A DNA stretch of 64,000 nt from Aureobasidium sp. EXF-3400 (lineage: Eukaryota > Ascomycota > Dothideomycetes > Dothideales > Saccotheciaceae), in NCBI GenBank assembly GCA_024195585.1, contig SWBL01000006.1, positions 1-64,000 of the forward strand, written 5' to 3'. Made by a program: the position numbers and the translations under genes. The notes beneath the pieces are model-generated. The model was not told where the DNA came from. It made no database searches and was given only the letters and a program-made list of their open reading frames with translations. How positions within the stretch are numbered: the first letter of the stretch is position 1; every line of letters starts with the position of its first letter. This document shows, piece by piece, positions 13,901 to 22,750 of the stretch.

Positions 13901-15011
13901 TGTCGACTCGACAAAAACACCTTTCATCACAGCAGACTTCCTGGCATCTGATTACAATATCGATGCTGAAAAGGACAAACCATTCCGCGTGATAGAAATG
14001 CTCAACCATCTACTCGACTATCATACTGTCAAGGTGCCTGATGCGCAAGCAGCGACTAACTTCATTTTCATGTTGACACCCCTGCTTCCCGAGACCCATG
14101 CACTGCCACAACCGACTATCGACGCCACCATCACCGTGTACAGCGAGTACTTCACAGCCATGGGCTACAGCGACATGGAAATTTACAGCTTGTTCTCGAC
14201 TTCCTTCGAACATCTCATCAAGGCTGGACTACAACCCCTACAAGCAGAGAGTATAATCAGTACCTACCATAGCCAGCTACAACATCTCGGACTATTCAGC
14301 CATGCTGCGTATCTGCGTCGTGTCAGCTACCCGATGTATCCATCGGTCTACGAAGGTGGCTTGAAAGACACCCAAATGAGCTTCATGTGTGGCGCATGCA
14401 GGAAACCCATCAACACTCCTAACAAGATGCGCTGTGAAAATTGCACACAGCGACAAGACCCGTGTCCAATCTGCTGGTGCGACACAAGTCCCTTCGAAGG
14501 TCCTGCCAAGATAAAGACTCGAGCAGGAGGCAACAGAAGCTCTGTAGTCGAGCCCTTCATCCATCCAGCAAGAACTGGAAACGACAGCGATGACGAAACT
14601 CTCGACATCGAAGCTGTAGAGGTTCAGAAGAACACTTTGTACTCTACTTGCTTGCTTTGCAACCACTCAGCTCATGCAGCTTGTCTGCGTACCTGGCACT
14701 CGCCACCTCCATCCCACGTTGATGTTTCTCCAACGTCTGTGTCGACCTCTGAAGGTGCTTGTCCCACTCCTGGCTGTCTCTGCGCATGTACTCCAGGCGT
14801 TCGACGGAACGAGTTGATGGATGGTGTTGAGCGAAAGGAGCGGCAGAAGAGTGTGCGTGACGACGATTGGGTTGTGGCGGAATCGAGGGCTGCGCAGACG
14901 GCTGCTACGTTGGCTGGTGGCAGAAAGAAGAGTGGGTTGAGTGCTACAACGCCGATTGAAGAAGTCGGCAGTAGACGAGAGAGAAGGAGCGTAGGATTCA
15001 GAAAGGGCTAG
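10953..15011 (+). CDS. RTC1: SEA complex WD40/RING protein Rtc1 (Sea2/WDR24)
   Basis: Subunit of the SEACAT (GATOR2-like) part of the vacuole-associated SEA complex, which controls TORC1 in response to amino acids. One uninterrupted frame of 1352 residues. An N-terminal WD40 propeller spans about residues 70-440, with typical repeat ends such as GTVRLWDLRD and KTVKVWNISA. A long disordered Ser/Glu-rich middle follows (about 450-1000), then a helical region. The C-terminal RING-like zinc domain (about 1140-1290) shows CGAC...CENC...CPICW, then CLLC-x2-SAHAACL and a final CPTPGCLCAC cluster. This order, WD40 at the front and RING at the end, is diagnostic of Rtc1/WDR24. The fungal protein is longer than human WDR24 because of the middle linker. 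Confidence 0.93.
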   Translation: MNPEQPRRAATVPLPVPQNHQNPPPAPPLPPQQRARNALNRFLGFPARAADADGDGRDGSGSGLKDVQRLPSLSAYNASASHKTGLEINSLSINDEGSHAILAGRDILKTIRVDEGSCTEDINIRAAIRNYNAHTSGRSKDNINISDVAWGKGNFGNYIAAANANGPITLYDLNHPGIEVAQLKEHRRQIHRVTFNPHAGQHFLSASQDGTVRLWDLRDVRRDANTFPSRFTTSGQNEGVRDVKWSPTDIFELAMCTDGGFVQRWDTRKLKSPLTRIAAHTGPCATIDWHPDGKHLLSASSDKTVKVWNISAEGRRHKAVYEIKTPHPLRHARWRPPCQSSWPTGRAARQCTQIVTSYERDHPIVHIWDFRRPWLPFREMEGYQTAPTDLLWHSQDLLWTVNREGMFLQHDIKYARKVMDKRNMQAFAISPLGEFSLVTQKRATRLRPGLNRDDSEAFIRQRRSGLSPSEIHAQGNTSSRGSHDDTIDDTFLSSSYGKRHTRSPSARIGKSSNESPPAYDLGPTRTVSLEDVLKAGRAYKPGQSAARGRLPGSPNLLLLQYFAKHYRTRALPEPPSVDAFLKVHEVFEHNASHVQKASMYRLAQSWSMMGRAVMTELLSRANHHRKLRVKNDSGPRKSLLDESPFARRTRRWLGSTERRLSSKPGTPLSRPLRTMESLSTVQPDSTSNVPTPIARPVRDRHESERAPLKEIDTDESLTLPPSLLTPSEIQENLEGQNRATLQVVDHRGIEHRNSWYGSVQNYQEKREAISNWRQPLKEPLNLEDGPSERPKPTRYNSDESFGMFPSLSSRDASGPASSVASRSDLMEAVQENLRSEGSYGSMNLGSSSSSEPILSRSYQTRQGIPEDQSQESVIVSSSESEHEGLAILPAPTENKDAPARDIPRDMQTLALNNQQSFTSENDTFADRRKPSDDVENMEASGTIIPQRHSRQLGRSREVSITRPTTLAHNTESAPAVVPSKNASVDSTKTPFITADFLASDYNIDAEKDKPFRVIEMLNHLLDYHTVKVPDAQAATNFIFMLTPLLPETHALPQPTIDATITVYSEYFTAMGYSDMEIYSLFSTSFEHLIKAGLQPLQAESIISTYHSQLQHLGLFSHAAYLRRVSYPMYPSVYEGGLKDTQMSFMCGACRKPINTPNKMRCENCTQRQDPCPICWCDTSPFEGPAKIKTRAGGNRSSVVEPFIHPARTGNDSDDETLDIEAVEVQKNTLYSTCLLCNHSAHAACLRTWHSPPPSHVDVSPTSVSTSEGACPTPGCLCACTPGVRRNELMDGVERKERQKSVRDDDWVVAESRAAQTAATLAGGRKKSGLSATTPIEEVGSRRERRSVGFRKG

Positions 15012-15308
15012 TTCAAAAGTCTCACAGCTTTAGGGAATTCTTTTTCAGAAGGTGCTTTCCCTTCAATTGCTTCACACCTGCCTTCCCAACCAACGATGCC
15101 AACCAACGATGCCAGTTTCATGTGACTTGAAATACTTCGCACCTTCCTCCACAACCAGTCTCATGTGACGCGTCAATCTGTTGCTTGTTCTTGCTTTCCC
15201 ATCTTCAACCAACTTCAACCTCAACGTCTGCTCCTCTCTCATCGGCCTCAATCCTTTCCAACCTCAACATCAATCAGCGACCTCAGCATCTTCAAAACCT
15301 CGTTCACC

Positions 15309-16070
15309 ATGACATCCGGCCGTAACATCCCTCAACACACCAATGCTAGCCGCAAGAGATCCGCCGCCAACAACGAAACCCCAGCCCCCAAACGCCATCA
15401 TCCCGATGCCGTCGATCAACTACTAGAAACGATGAAGTTTCAACAAGAGCAGATCAACAGAGCTACAGACATCTGGGTGCGTCTCAACGGCGGCGAAGAC
15501 AACTTGGTTGGTGGCCACGCAATCTTTCTCGGCCTTATCAAGTCTACCATGTACAGTGGACGCCTGGCTGTCAAGTTGGTCGAGAGTCAGGAAGAAGAAG
15601 AAGAGGAAGATGATGATGATGATGATGTTGTTGATGTTGATGATGATGGTAATGATGATGATGAAGATTATGATTATGATATCGCTGAAAACGAGTAAGT
15701 CATATCACCGTCACCACATTCTTAACATCCAACTCTAACACTAATGCAACATAGCCATCATCTTGAAGCCCGATTCATTGAACTGGAAACCTCCCTCACA
15801 GAAAAGCAAGCCTCAGACTTCAAAAGCCTCGAACAAGACATGGAAGACTTCGTCTACTACGAAGCAAACGAAGCAGCCAAAGTCCAACTCTCGACCTCAG
15901 AATTCCACGAAGCCGTCAGCGAAGCCGTTGCTCAAGAACTCAACATCACGAGCCGTGAAGAATTGAAGGAGATGACACAGTTTGTCCGTTTGCAGATGAA
16001 GCTTTCTAAGAATGCTCCAGAGACTTCTCAAGATATTCTCCGCGAGCATGAGGTTGAGATTGGCCTTTGA
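15309..16070 (+). CDS. Acidic orphan protein with Glu/Asp run
   Basis: Not recognised. Two exons, 15309-15694 and 15755-16070, with a 60 bp intron (GTAAGT donor, CTAAC branch-like site, ATAG acceptor), give 233 residues. The N-terminus is basic (RKRSAANNE...PKRHH), possibly a nuclear localisation signal. Residues about 96-128 form an almost pure Glu/Asp tract encoded largely by a GAT/GAA microsatellite (15592-15685), ending exactly at the intron. The second exon is predicted alpha-helical and Glu/Lys/Ala-rich. I chose the ATG at 15309 because upstream in-frame sequence (from 15165) looks like a Ser/Leu-rich leader rather than protein. It could be a lineage-specific nuclear protein. The hairpin repeat array starts about 150 bp downstream. 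Confidence 0.6.
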
Positions 16071-16224
16071 GGATTGCTTGCTGGGTATTCTGTGCTGTAC
16101 GCTGTTGCTGTTTGAGACAAGATGGCAATGGGAATGGAAAAGAAGTATGTTCTTATGCTTGTGCTTGTTAGCCCGCACTCGGAATACAATCCAATTCTTC
16201 CTTCGCTCTGAAAGCATGTGTTGA

Positions 16225-16750
16225 ATCAGAACTATCAGAGTACACAGCACTGTTAACGATTGGATGTCTATCAGAGGAAATAAATGTGTTCCTATCACAT
16301 CTCTCTGAACGTCACTTGCTCTTCGAAAAACATTATGCCTTTTCATGACTATACATCTACATTATCGATCATATAGGGATAAACCTCTCTCCATATTGAT
16401 AGTACAACCGAATACCAATCATCAAGATGCATGATGCTATCAAGACTGACCGTGTGATCCAGAGAAAGCGACTGTACTTCCATCATCTTTCTGGATGCTA
16501 CTTACTTTCCATCGAACACCATGCCTTTCTATGACCATATATCGATCTCGTTTGAAATTTAAGAGAGAATCAACCTCCAGTTTCACAGTACATTCTGAAT
16601 ACCAACTGGAAAAATGCACAATGTCCTTGAGAATTAGTAGTATGCCCAAAGAGATAGAGGGAAATAGCTGCGCTCTCTGGATATCACTTGTTTCTAAGAT
16701 ACTATGCCTTCTCATAACCATCTATTGACGATTTTAGTGGAATAGAGATG
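16225..16750 (+). repeat. Degenerate ~187 bp hairpin repeat, three tandem units
   Basis: Three diverged head-to-tail units were aligned by eye. Shared pieces, in order, are a block like AAGATGCACAATG, then TGAGAA, then the left stem (TCCAGAGA type), then AGCTGC...TCTCTGGA (right stem), then a block like ATTATGCCTTTTCATGACC and TATATCGA. The stem starts lie at 16271, 16457 and 16646, so the period is about 186-189 bp. No long ORF crosses the units. No terminal inverted repeats or target duplications were found. Confidence 0.65.
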
Positions 16751-16757
16751 AGAAAGC

Positions 16758-17249
16758 GTGAGTCACTTCACCCAACACCATGCCGTCTTCTGTTTGCTAA
16801 CTCGACGTTTTGTCAGATTTCCTCAGTATGCTGCAGCATCGGCGGAGCCATTCTTGATTCAGTTGCTGCAACTATGTCCGGTCCTCCGCGAGATCTGCGA
16901 CCGTGTCGACAACAACTTCTACCAATACGTAAGAAAGAGAGGACGCATTTCTTTTCTACCAAGGGACTGTATCAATGGGCTTGCTGTACATGTCAGTAAA
17001 CGCAAAAAGTACACACTCTCGTACCTTCTTGCGGCTCCGAATCAGCTTGAGGAACTAGGCAGTCTTATGAACGAAGTAGTGCGTAAGATTTCAACAGAGA
17101 CGAAAGATGGAGGAGAGAACGGCCACAGAGGCGAGGAGGCGAAGGACAGAGAAGAAAAGAATTACGAAAGCGAAAAGATGATTGCTTCGGATGTGGAACA
17201 TGGCATTACTTTAGAGGACGCTAGCTATCTTGCTTTCTTGGAGGGTTGA
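16758..17249 (+). CDS. Orphan ORF lying inside the repeat array
   Basis: A 163-residue frame with protein-like composition. The first half is hydrophobic and Cys-containing (FPQYAAASAEPFLIQLLQL), the second half ends in a charged Glu/Lys linker and a helical tail. I recognise no family. It is bracketed by hairpin-repeat units, three on the left and two on the right. The start is uncertain: a TTTTGTCAG acceptor-like site just before the phrase FPQYAAA suggests it may be an exon of a longer or decayed gene rather than a complete protein. Confidence 0.35.
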   Translation: MSHFTQHHAVFCLLTRRFVRFPQYAAASAEPFLIQLLQLCPVLREICDRVDNNFYQYVRKRGRISFLPRDCINGLAVHVSKRKKYTLSYLLAAPNQLEELGSLMNEVVRKISTETKDGGENGHRGEEAKDREEKNYESEKMIASDVEHGITLEDASYLAFLEG

Positions 17250-17379
17250 TTTCTTTCGATACATTTGACATGACATAATTTTAGCGTCTGCTCGTCTTTG
17301 ATCTTGTCATCTTGCGTTCAGCGACCATTGCCTGCGCTCTCTGTCTCTTTTCGCCTATACTTCCGCTGCTTGGGGATCC
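17250..17379. other. Short spacer between orphan ORF and repeat unit
   Basis: T/C-rich spacer with no ORF. It separates the stop codon of the orphan frame from the next hairpin-repeat unit. Confidence 0.4.
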
Positions 17380-17675
17380 GGTGTGCTTGAGAGCATAAGT
17401 CAAAACCAACTATCAAGATGCACAATGGTGTTGAGAACTTGCTATATATCCAGAGAGATAGATGGAAACAGCTGCTTTCTCTGGACACTGCTTGCTTCTC
17501 GGATGATATTATGCCTTTTCATACCTTTGTATAGATATCGTGGCTTGCATGGAGATATAACACTCGTGAGTCTTTGGGCAAAATCACAGCTATAAAAATG
17601 CACAGTATCATTGAGAACTGTAAGCATATCCAGAGAGAGCATGCATCTTACACTATCTCACTGGACATCTCAAAC
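17380..17675 (+). repeat. Hairpin repeat, two further tandem units
   Basis: Two more units of the same family in the same orientation, with stems starting at 17449 and 17629 (period 180 bp). The first holds the best hairpin of the set: TCCAGAGA at 17449-17456 pairs perfectly with TCTCTGGA at 17478-17485 around a 21-base loop. The second is shorter at its right end and merges into A-rich sequence before the next gene. Confidence 0.65.
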
Positions 17676-17796
17676 ATCTCAAATATCACCCTGACATATG
17701 CACAATCAAACTTTCAAAAAGGAAACAACAATGTTATTACAATTTCTTTTGCAAAAAAGAAGAAACAAGAAAAGAACACCCAACCACCACCTACTC

Positions 17797-18593
17797 CTAC
17801 ACACTCCACCTACGACCACGGAATCCCACCGTGCCGTGGCTCACCACCAACGAAGCACCAGACGACGAGCTCGAAGAAAAGCCCGAGGTCAACCCTGTGG
17901 TATCAGGGTTATAGTTGATACCACGGGGTCCCTCGTCCTCCACAACAGGAGAACCACCAAAAGAACCACCAAGGTACTCCGAAGGAGCAGAGGGGGCCAG
18001 AGAGGGAGAGGCCAGGGCGACGACGGGGGGCAGGCGGCCACTCAGCGACCAGGGGTTACCCTGCAGGAAGCCACCGCCCGAGCCAGCGGGACCGAAAAGA
18101 GAGGAGCCAGCACTGCTGGCAGACTGCACGGAGGCAGCGACAGGGACGCGTCGGGGGCGGAGGGGGCTGCGGACGGGAATGGGAGGAGGAGTCGAGGGCG
18201 CGCGGGCGAGAATCTCCTCTTCAGTCTCCTATTTGCTATACGTTAATCCCAGGTTGAGGTCGCCACGATCGCAATGCACGAACCTGAACTTGAGGACCCG
18301 TGGGCCAACCCGAAGCAGGAAAGACCTCTTCGGTCTTGTTGACCGGAGGGCGAGACGAGGGGCGGGCTCTCTCTTCTGCAAGCATGCGAGCGTCGTCGCG
18401 CTCAATCTCCTCGGTGGTCATGAACATGCCATGTTCATTGCGACGCAGAATTGGAGGCTTGTCGAGGGCGGCGAGGGTGAGTGCTTTGATTATGTGTGAG
18501 TACCCGGTTTTCGATGGGCGGAAAGGGGTGAGAATGGATGGACTTACGCTTGGGGGGAGGAGGACGGAAGATGGATCTGCCTCTATGATGCAT
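17797..18593 (-). CDS. Pro/Ser/Gly-rich fungal protein of unknown function
   Basis: Three exons read on the minus strand: 18593-18548, 18483-18284 and 18228-17797, giving 225 residues. Donors are GTAAGT and GTTCGT; acceptors are ATCAAAG and AAATAG. All joins keep frame. The N-terminus (MHHRGRSIFRPPPP) is followed by a conserved-looking block with LTLAALDKPPILRRNEHGMF and a short acidic helix. The last exon is rich in Pro, Ser and Gly with no predicted fold. I recall similar short Pezizomycotina-only proteins but can give no function. The middle exon reads like the structured, conserved part; the tail looks disordered. Confidence 0.7.
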
Positions 18594-19110
18594 TGTGGCT
18601 GGCTAAGATGGTAGTGTTGTCTTGTGCGTGAGTTGGAGGATGACACAGAAAGAATGTGTTGGGCAGAGACACGAGAGTGAAAGGTGAAACTGAAAGAGCT
18701 GTTAGCAATTGAAGCAAAAATGCAGGCGCCGGCGACATCATCATCGCATCGTTATACGGGGCTAGCGACGACGAGGATGTGAAGCCGGAGTAAGAGCATT
18801 TCTTGACTTACCGAATGGGACTTTTGATTACCACCGACTTGTCTATCATGTCGACAAGCCGGCAACATGTTGATATTCGCTCCCTTCCCTCGACCTCAGC
18901 ATCCTTCGTTCCCTCGAGTCTTCGCTAGAGACAGCGCCCTCAGTCCACCGACTCCATGCTCATCTTGGTCTTTCCTTTGCCGCCTTCCGAATCCGTCGTT
19001 GGTGGTCGTTCTGTCGTTGCAGACTCTTTCTCGCACGTGTCGAGCCAGTGTTGGACGAGCGGACGGCTCCATGTCTGTCGTGGTTCCTGATACCCTGAAT
19101 GTCTCGATAC
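18594..19110. other. Intergenic region upstream of the Pro/Ser-rich gene
   Basis: About 0.5 kb between two minus-strand genes. It contains the promoter of the gene to the left and the 3' flank of the Y14 gene. The only open frame (18867-19229 plus) overlaps the Y14 gene antisense and looks spurious. Confidence 0.5.
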
Positions 19111-19716
19111 CTACTCGATGTCTTCATCTTCGTCGTCTCTGCGGGCGCCGGGACTTCTGCTTCTGTTTCTGGACTTTCCACCACGAGCAGGACCACCACC
19201 GCGCGACTGGTTGTTGTTGTTGTTCTTAGTAGGAGGTGGGCGCACAAAGGCAAAGTCGACAGAGATGGTCTGGTCGAGCAACTTTGTGCCGTTGACTCCT
19301 TCGACAGCAGCCTTTGCCTCTTCGAGTGTAGGGAATTCGATCAAGACGTAGCCCTGTGGCATGTGTCAGTGTCCTGTCCTGCCTCTTGTTCGTGGGGCTA
19401 TACACACCTTGACATAACCGGTTCTGCGATCGAGGTTCATGTGCAGGTTCTTGATCTCGCCGTAGTCGCCGAATAGCTCTTGAAGGTCCTCCTCGCTGGC
19501 CTCTTCGTGGACATTGGTGGCCATGACGATCCAGCCTTCGATGGAACGGACGGCCACAGCTCCGGTCGAAGTGCGCGTCTCAGGACCAGTAGCGGCATTG
19601 CGCTTGGCTTCGGGCGATTGGGAGGGAGAAGGCGAGCGGCCTTCATCCTGGGCCTGTTCCTGCTCTTGCTCGTCCTGCTGGGGCTGCTGATCGATCTCCA
19701 TTTCCGTGTCGGCCAT
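19111..19716 (-). CDS. Exon junction complex RNA-binding protein Y14 (RBM8A)
   Basis: Y14 pairs with Mago as part of the exon junction complex, which marks spliced mRNA for export, localisation and decay. Two exons, 19716-19408 and 19353-19111, flank a 54 bp intron (GTGTGT donor, CCACAG acceptor) that splits the RRM; the join restores TGYVKGYVLIEF. The product has 183 residues, close to animal Y14. Order: acidic Gln-rich N-terminus, then the block [20 protein letters not shown] that identifies Y14, a single RRM (about 61-145) and an RGG/RS-like tail ending in acidic residues. Budding yeast lacks this gene, while intron-rich filamentous fungi commonly keep it. Confidence 0.93.
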
Positions 19717-21310
19717 TGTCGCGATCTAAGGCGTTTGAGGCGCGTGTGTTTGCTGGGGTACGAGATAGATGATGCTGGAAAGATACAATGGTCGCGTGGG
19801 ATACTTCGAGCGATACAGATCGTGTCGTCAGTGGGTGGATGGTTAAGTGACGAATTGTTGTCTTGCAAGTCCAACCGCTTGTCGCGTTGCGAGAGCTCAC
19901 TGACGATTTGTCGGCTATCGGTCCATCTTAACTCCGATGTCCGACATTCTGGCTGCTTCTAACACCCTGACTTTGAATATATCATTCTTCTTTCCAACCC
20001 TCGTCGTCGACACCACCCCATATCTCACTATGTCAGTGACGGAATATCAAGTGTCATATCATATGAAGACTTTAACTAAATCATGGGTTATGTGTAGCCT
20101 TGAATGGGAACTTATGGCCCAAAATCTCATTTGGACATAATTTTAACAAGACAGCAGCTAAATTGCATATGCAAAGCACAGCACTGCTTGGCTCAAACTG
20201 TATCACAAGCATGTGGACGACAACATATAGTTATGGCTGCTCTCTATCGACACTACTTATTCAGCCAACGATAGAAGGTGATGAAGAATGTTCGGATACT
20301 TGCTTGTCAATCAACTGACTCGACCGTGGAATCACCAGTGACCTTCCAGGCTTCGTCGCCAGCAACCGTTGAGCAACAACACCGATGACGTCTTTCTGCA
20401 ACTGTCTTTCCAGTGCGCGATATACCTTTCACAAGAGAATGACTAGATGATTGTGGTGCTATCAATATTCTTAAACCGAAGACGCAACCCAGGCATGCTT
20501 TGTCAGACGCCCGGACTGTGTGAGCTGTTGTATTCAAGTAAATATCGCTACGAGTTATGCACGCGTCCTATACTATATGCGCCACTCATAATATCCCACC
20601 ACAGTCAAATTAATTATTCCTCTGTCGTTCTCTTGTATCCCCACGATCCGACCAGAACCGCCGGAATGTGCGGCCTACGCACCACGCCATTGAGAGGTTC
20701 CGAGAAACCCTTGTCTCGCTAATTGCATTGTCATGTTTCTACTACGATCGTGAAGTTATGCTGCCGGCACGCGAGCTTTCGTAAGCCGGCAGCACCCAAA
20801 GACCATGCATTTGTGAAAGCACCCGTGACAAGTGGACGAATGGCTATCGTTCCTTGGTGGTTGGACGCTCGAGGCCCGCCAACCATGTTGTTGCTGCAAA
20901 GAACCAGTATAGAGTTCCGGAAAGTGGATAGCTGGGACCAGAAGAAGAAGCCGACTGACAACCAATTACGGCCAAACATGAACCTTTGCACGTAAGAAGA
21001 AAGGGTGTGTGTTCATCATATATTCAAAGAGAAAGATCAATATCCGCCAGACTTACAATTCAGAGGAAGCTACCTATGCTGATTGCTTCCTGTTCAACAT
21101 CATTGCCCTGAAGGTTAGAGGCATGACAAAGAGACGCTGTTAGTTATACTGTCTCTCTCAGGTCGTCATATTCCATCGGCCAAGCAAAGAGAGCAACACT
21201 TAGCTGCTGAGCAGTCGCTTCTTTGAGGCCTCTTCCACGGCGCTGCTTTGCCCACCTTTGTTTCTCATCCATCATATAAGTCTTTGGAGACGCGATTCGT
21301 GCATAAGACC
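19717..21310. other. 1.6 kb intergenic region with a GC hairpin
   Basis: Lies between the Y14 start codon and the 3' end of the ZNF207-like gene. No credible coding region. It has AT-rich stretches at 20030-20180 and 20570-20650, and one strong inverted repeat at 20759-20794 (annotated separately). Confidence 0.45.
20759..20794. repeat. Perfect 10 bp inverted repeat
   Basis: TGCTGCCGGC (20759-20768) and GCCGGCAGCA (20785-20794) are exact reverse complements around a 16-base loop. It could form a stable hairpin or be a dyad binding site. There is no T-run after it, and it lies far from any annotated 3' end. Confidence 0.5.
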
Positions 21311-22750
21311 CTAACCCTGTGCATCGAGCACATCATCGGGACCTCGGACAACGCCAGTGACGTTTGCCTCGACGGGAGCCAGGTAAGTTTCGCCACCTTT
21401 GTCTGGAGTAAAGGCATACCTGGGCATTTGGGCCATCTTCTCCTCGGGAGACACTTCTTGGTCAGAGTAGACCAGACGTGTAGCCTTCTTGGACTTCTTG
21501 CTTGCGCTTTCGGCTTCCTTTTCCGGAGCTGGAGTAGGTGTTGGTTGTTGTGATGGAGCGGTCTTTGCGGACTGCTGAGCTGCAGCACCCGATATAAGTT
21601 CATCCACGCTTGTTGCGTTAGCACCAGACTCTTGCGAGGGAGCAACTGGACCACCACCCATGTTTCCACTGTGCATCTCGGCGAGTTGCTCCCTACTGAC
21701 ATGAGGGGCATTGAAGGTGGGGCGCTGCGGTAGGCCTGGAGCTGAAGGAAGGCTATTCTGGCGGGTTGGCAGTTCCTGTGCAGGCGGGCTCATGGGTGGA
21801 GCATGACGAGAGGTCTGGTATTGAGGCGGACTTGCAGAGTGTGGCGGGTAGGCGTACTGAGCAGGAGGAGGAACAAAAGGCACAGGATGGCCCTGGCCGT
21901 ATGGCTGTGAGGGTGAAAAGGATGGCTGGGAACCAAACTGACCTGGCGGGAACGGCCCTGGAGGTGCTCCGTATGGCGATTCACCATAGTTGAACGGTGG
22001 TGGTTGTTGCTGTCCGTACCCAACAGGGGGCTGACCATACGGTTGCGGAGGGTAAGCGGTTGGTGGAGGGCTAGCAGCTTGCGGTGCCGAAGGGGGAGGG
22101 AAGCTTGACTGGTATTGGGGAGGAGTGGCGACATCGGCCTTGATGGCGAGTTAGCACTTTGTACAGGCATTTGAAGTGACAGTCAAACTTACAGGAGTAT
22201 CGGGAGCGCTTCCCAGACCCGACTTCTCAGCTGCCTTTCTTGCCTTGTGCTCAGCCAAGCGTGCCTTCAACTCGGCTGGTGACTCGAGCTTAGGCTTCTT
22301 TGTACCTGCAGCTCCTTGAATCGACGAACCAGGGACGGGATTGCCTGTAGCAGCGCGGCGATCGGCCTCGGCTGCAAAGAACTCGTGGCTGACGCGCTGG
22401 TTGTGTTGTTGCATTACATCGTCAGGAATGCCTTCCATACCGAAAATCTCGATATCGGGAGCGGAACGGTTGGGCAGAGCATTCTCCACCGTAGTCAGAT
22501 TCTCCTTGTGTACTTGGTTCATGTGAACAGACAAACCTGCTCTCGGTCAGCCTCAGTCAGAACCTCGTCGTTCGAATCACTCACCTCCAGCTGTATTGAG
22601 TCTGCGTCCGCATCTGTCACACTTGTAGTGCTTTGCCTTTTGATGTGAGATTAGAATCTTCAGATCATCAAAGTCGCGTTCGCAGTAGTAGCACCAAGGA
22701 CGCGCAAGCACCTCCTCGATGTCGGGGTGGCCGCGCTTTTTCTTGCCCAT
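21311..22750 (-). CDS. ZNF207/BuGZ-type C2H2 zinc-finger protein
   Basis: Animal BuGZ binds Bub3 and microtubules and supports chromosome alignment. The fungal role is inferred from family membership. Three exons, 22750-22585, 22536-22193 and 22138-21311, give 445 residues; donors are GTGAGT and GTAAGT. The N-terminus ([10 protein letters not shown]...[11 protein letters not shown]) carries two zinc fingers, and the first splice join restores the family signature [14 protein letters not shown]. The centre (about 171-330) is a low-complexity Pro/Gln/Tyr/Gly tract of the kind that drives coacervation in animal BuGZ. Near the C-terminus is the block [21 protein letters not shown], which resembles the conserved acidic motif of ZNF207 proteins near the Bub3-binding region. 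Confidence 0.85.

Noticed and set aside
16225..17675. Hairpin repeats as a CRISPR array or bacterial-type repeat
   Set aside because: Units are about 180 bp and diverged, without short identical repeats and unique spacers, and the host is a eukaryote.
21306..21318. Telomere-like CCCTAACCCT
   Set aside because: Fewer than two repeat units, located at the stop codon and 3' flank of the zinc-finger gene. Chance match.
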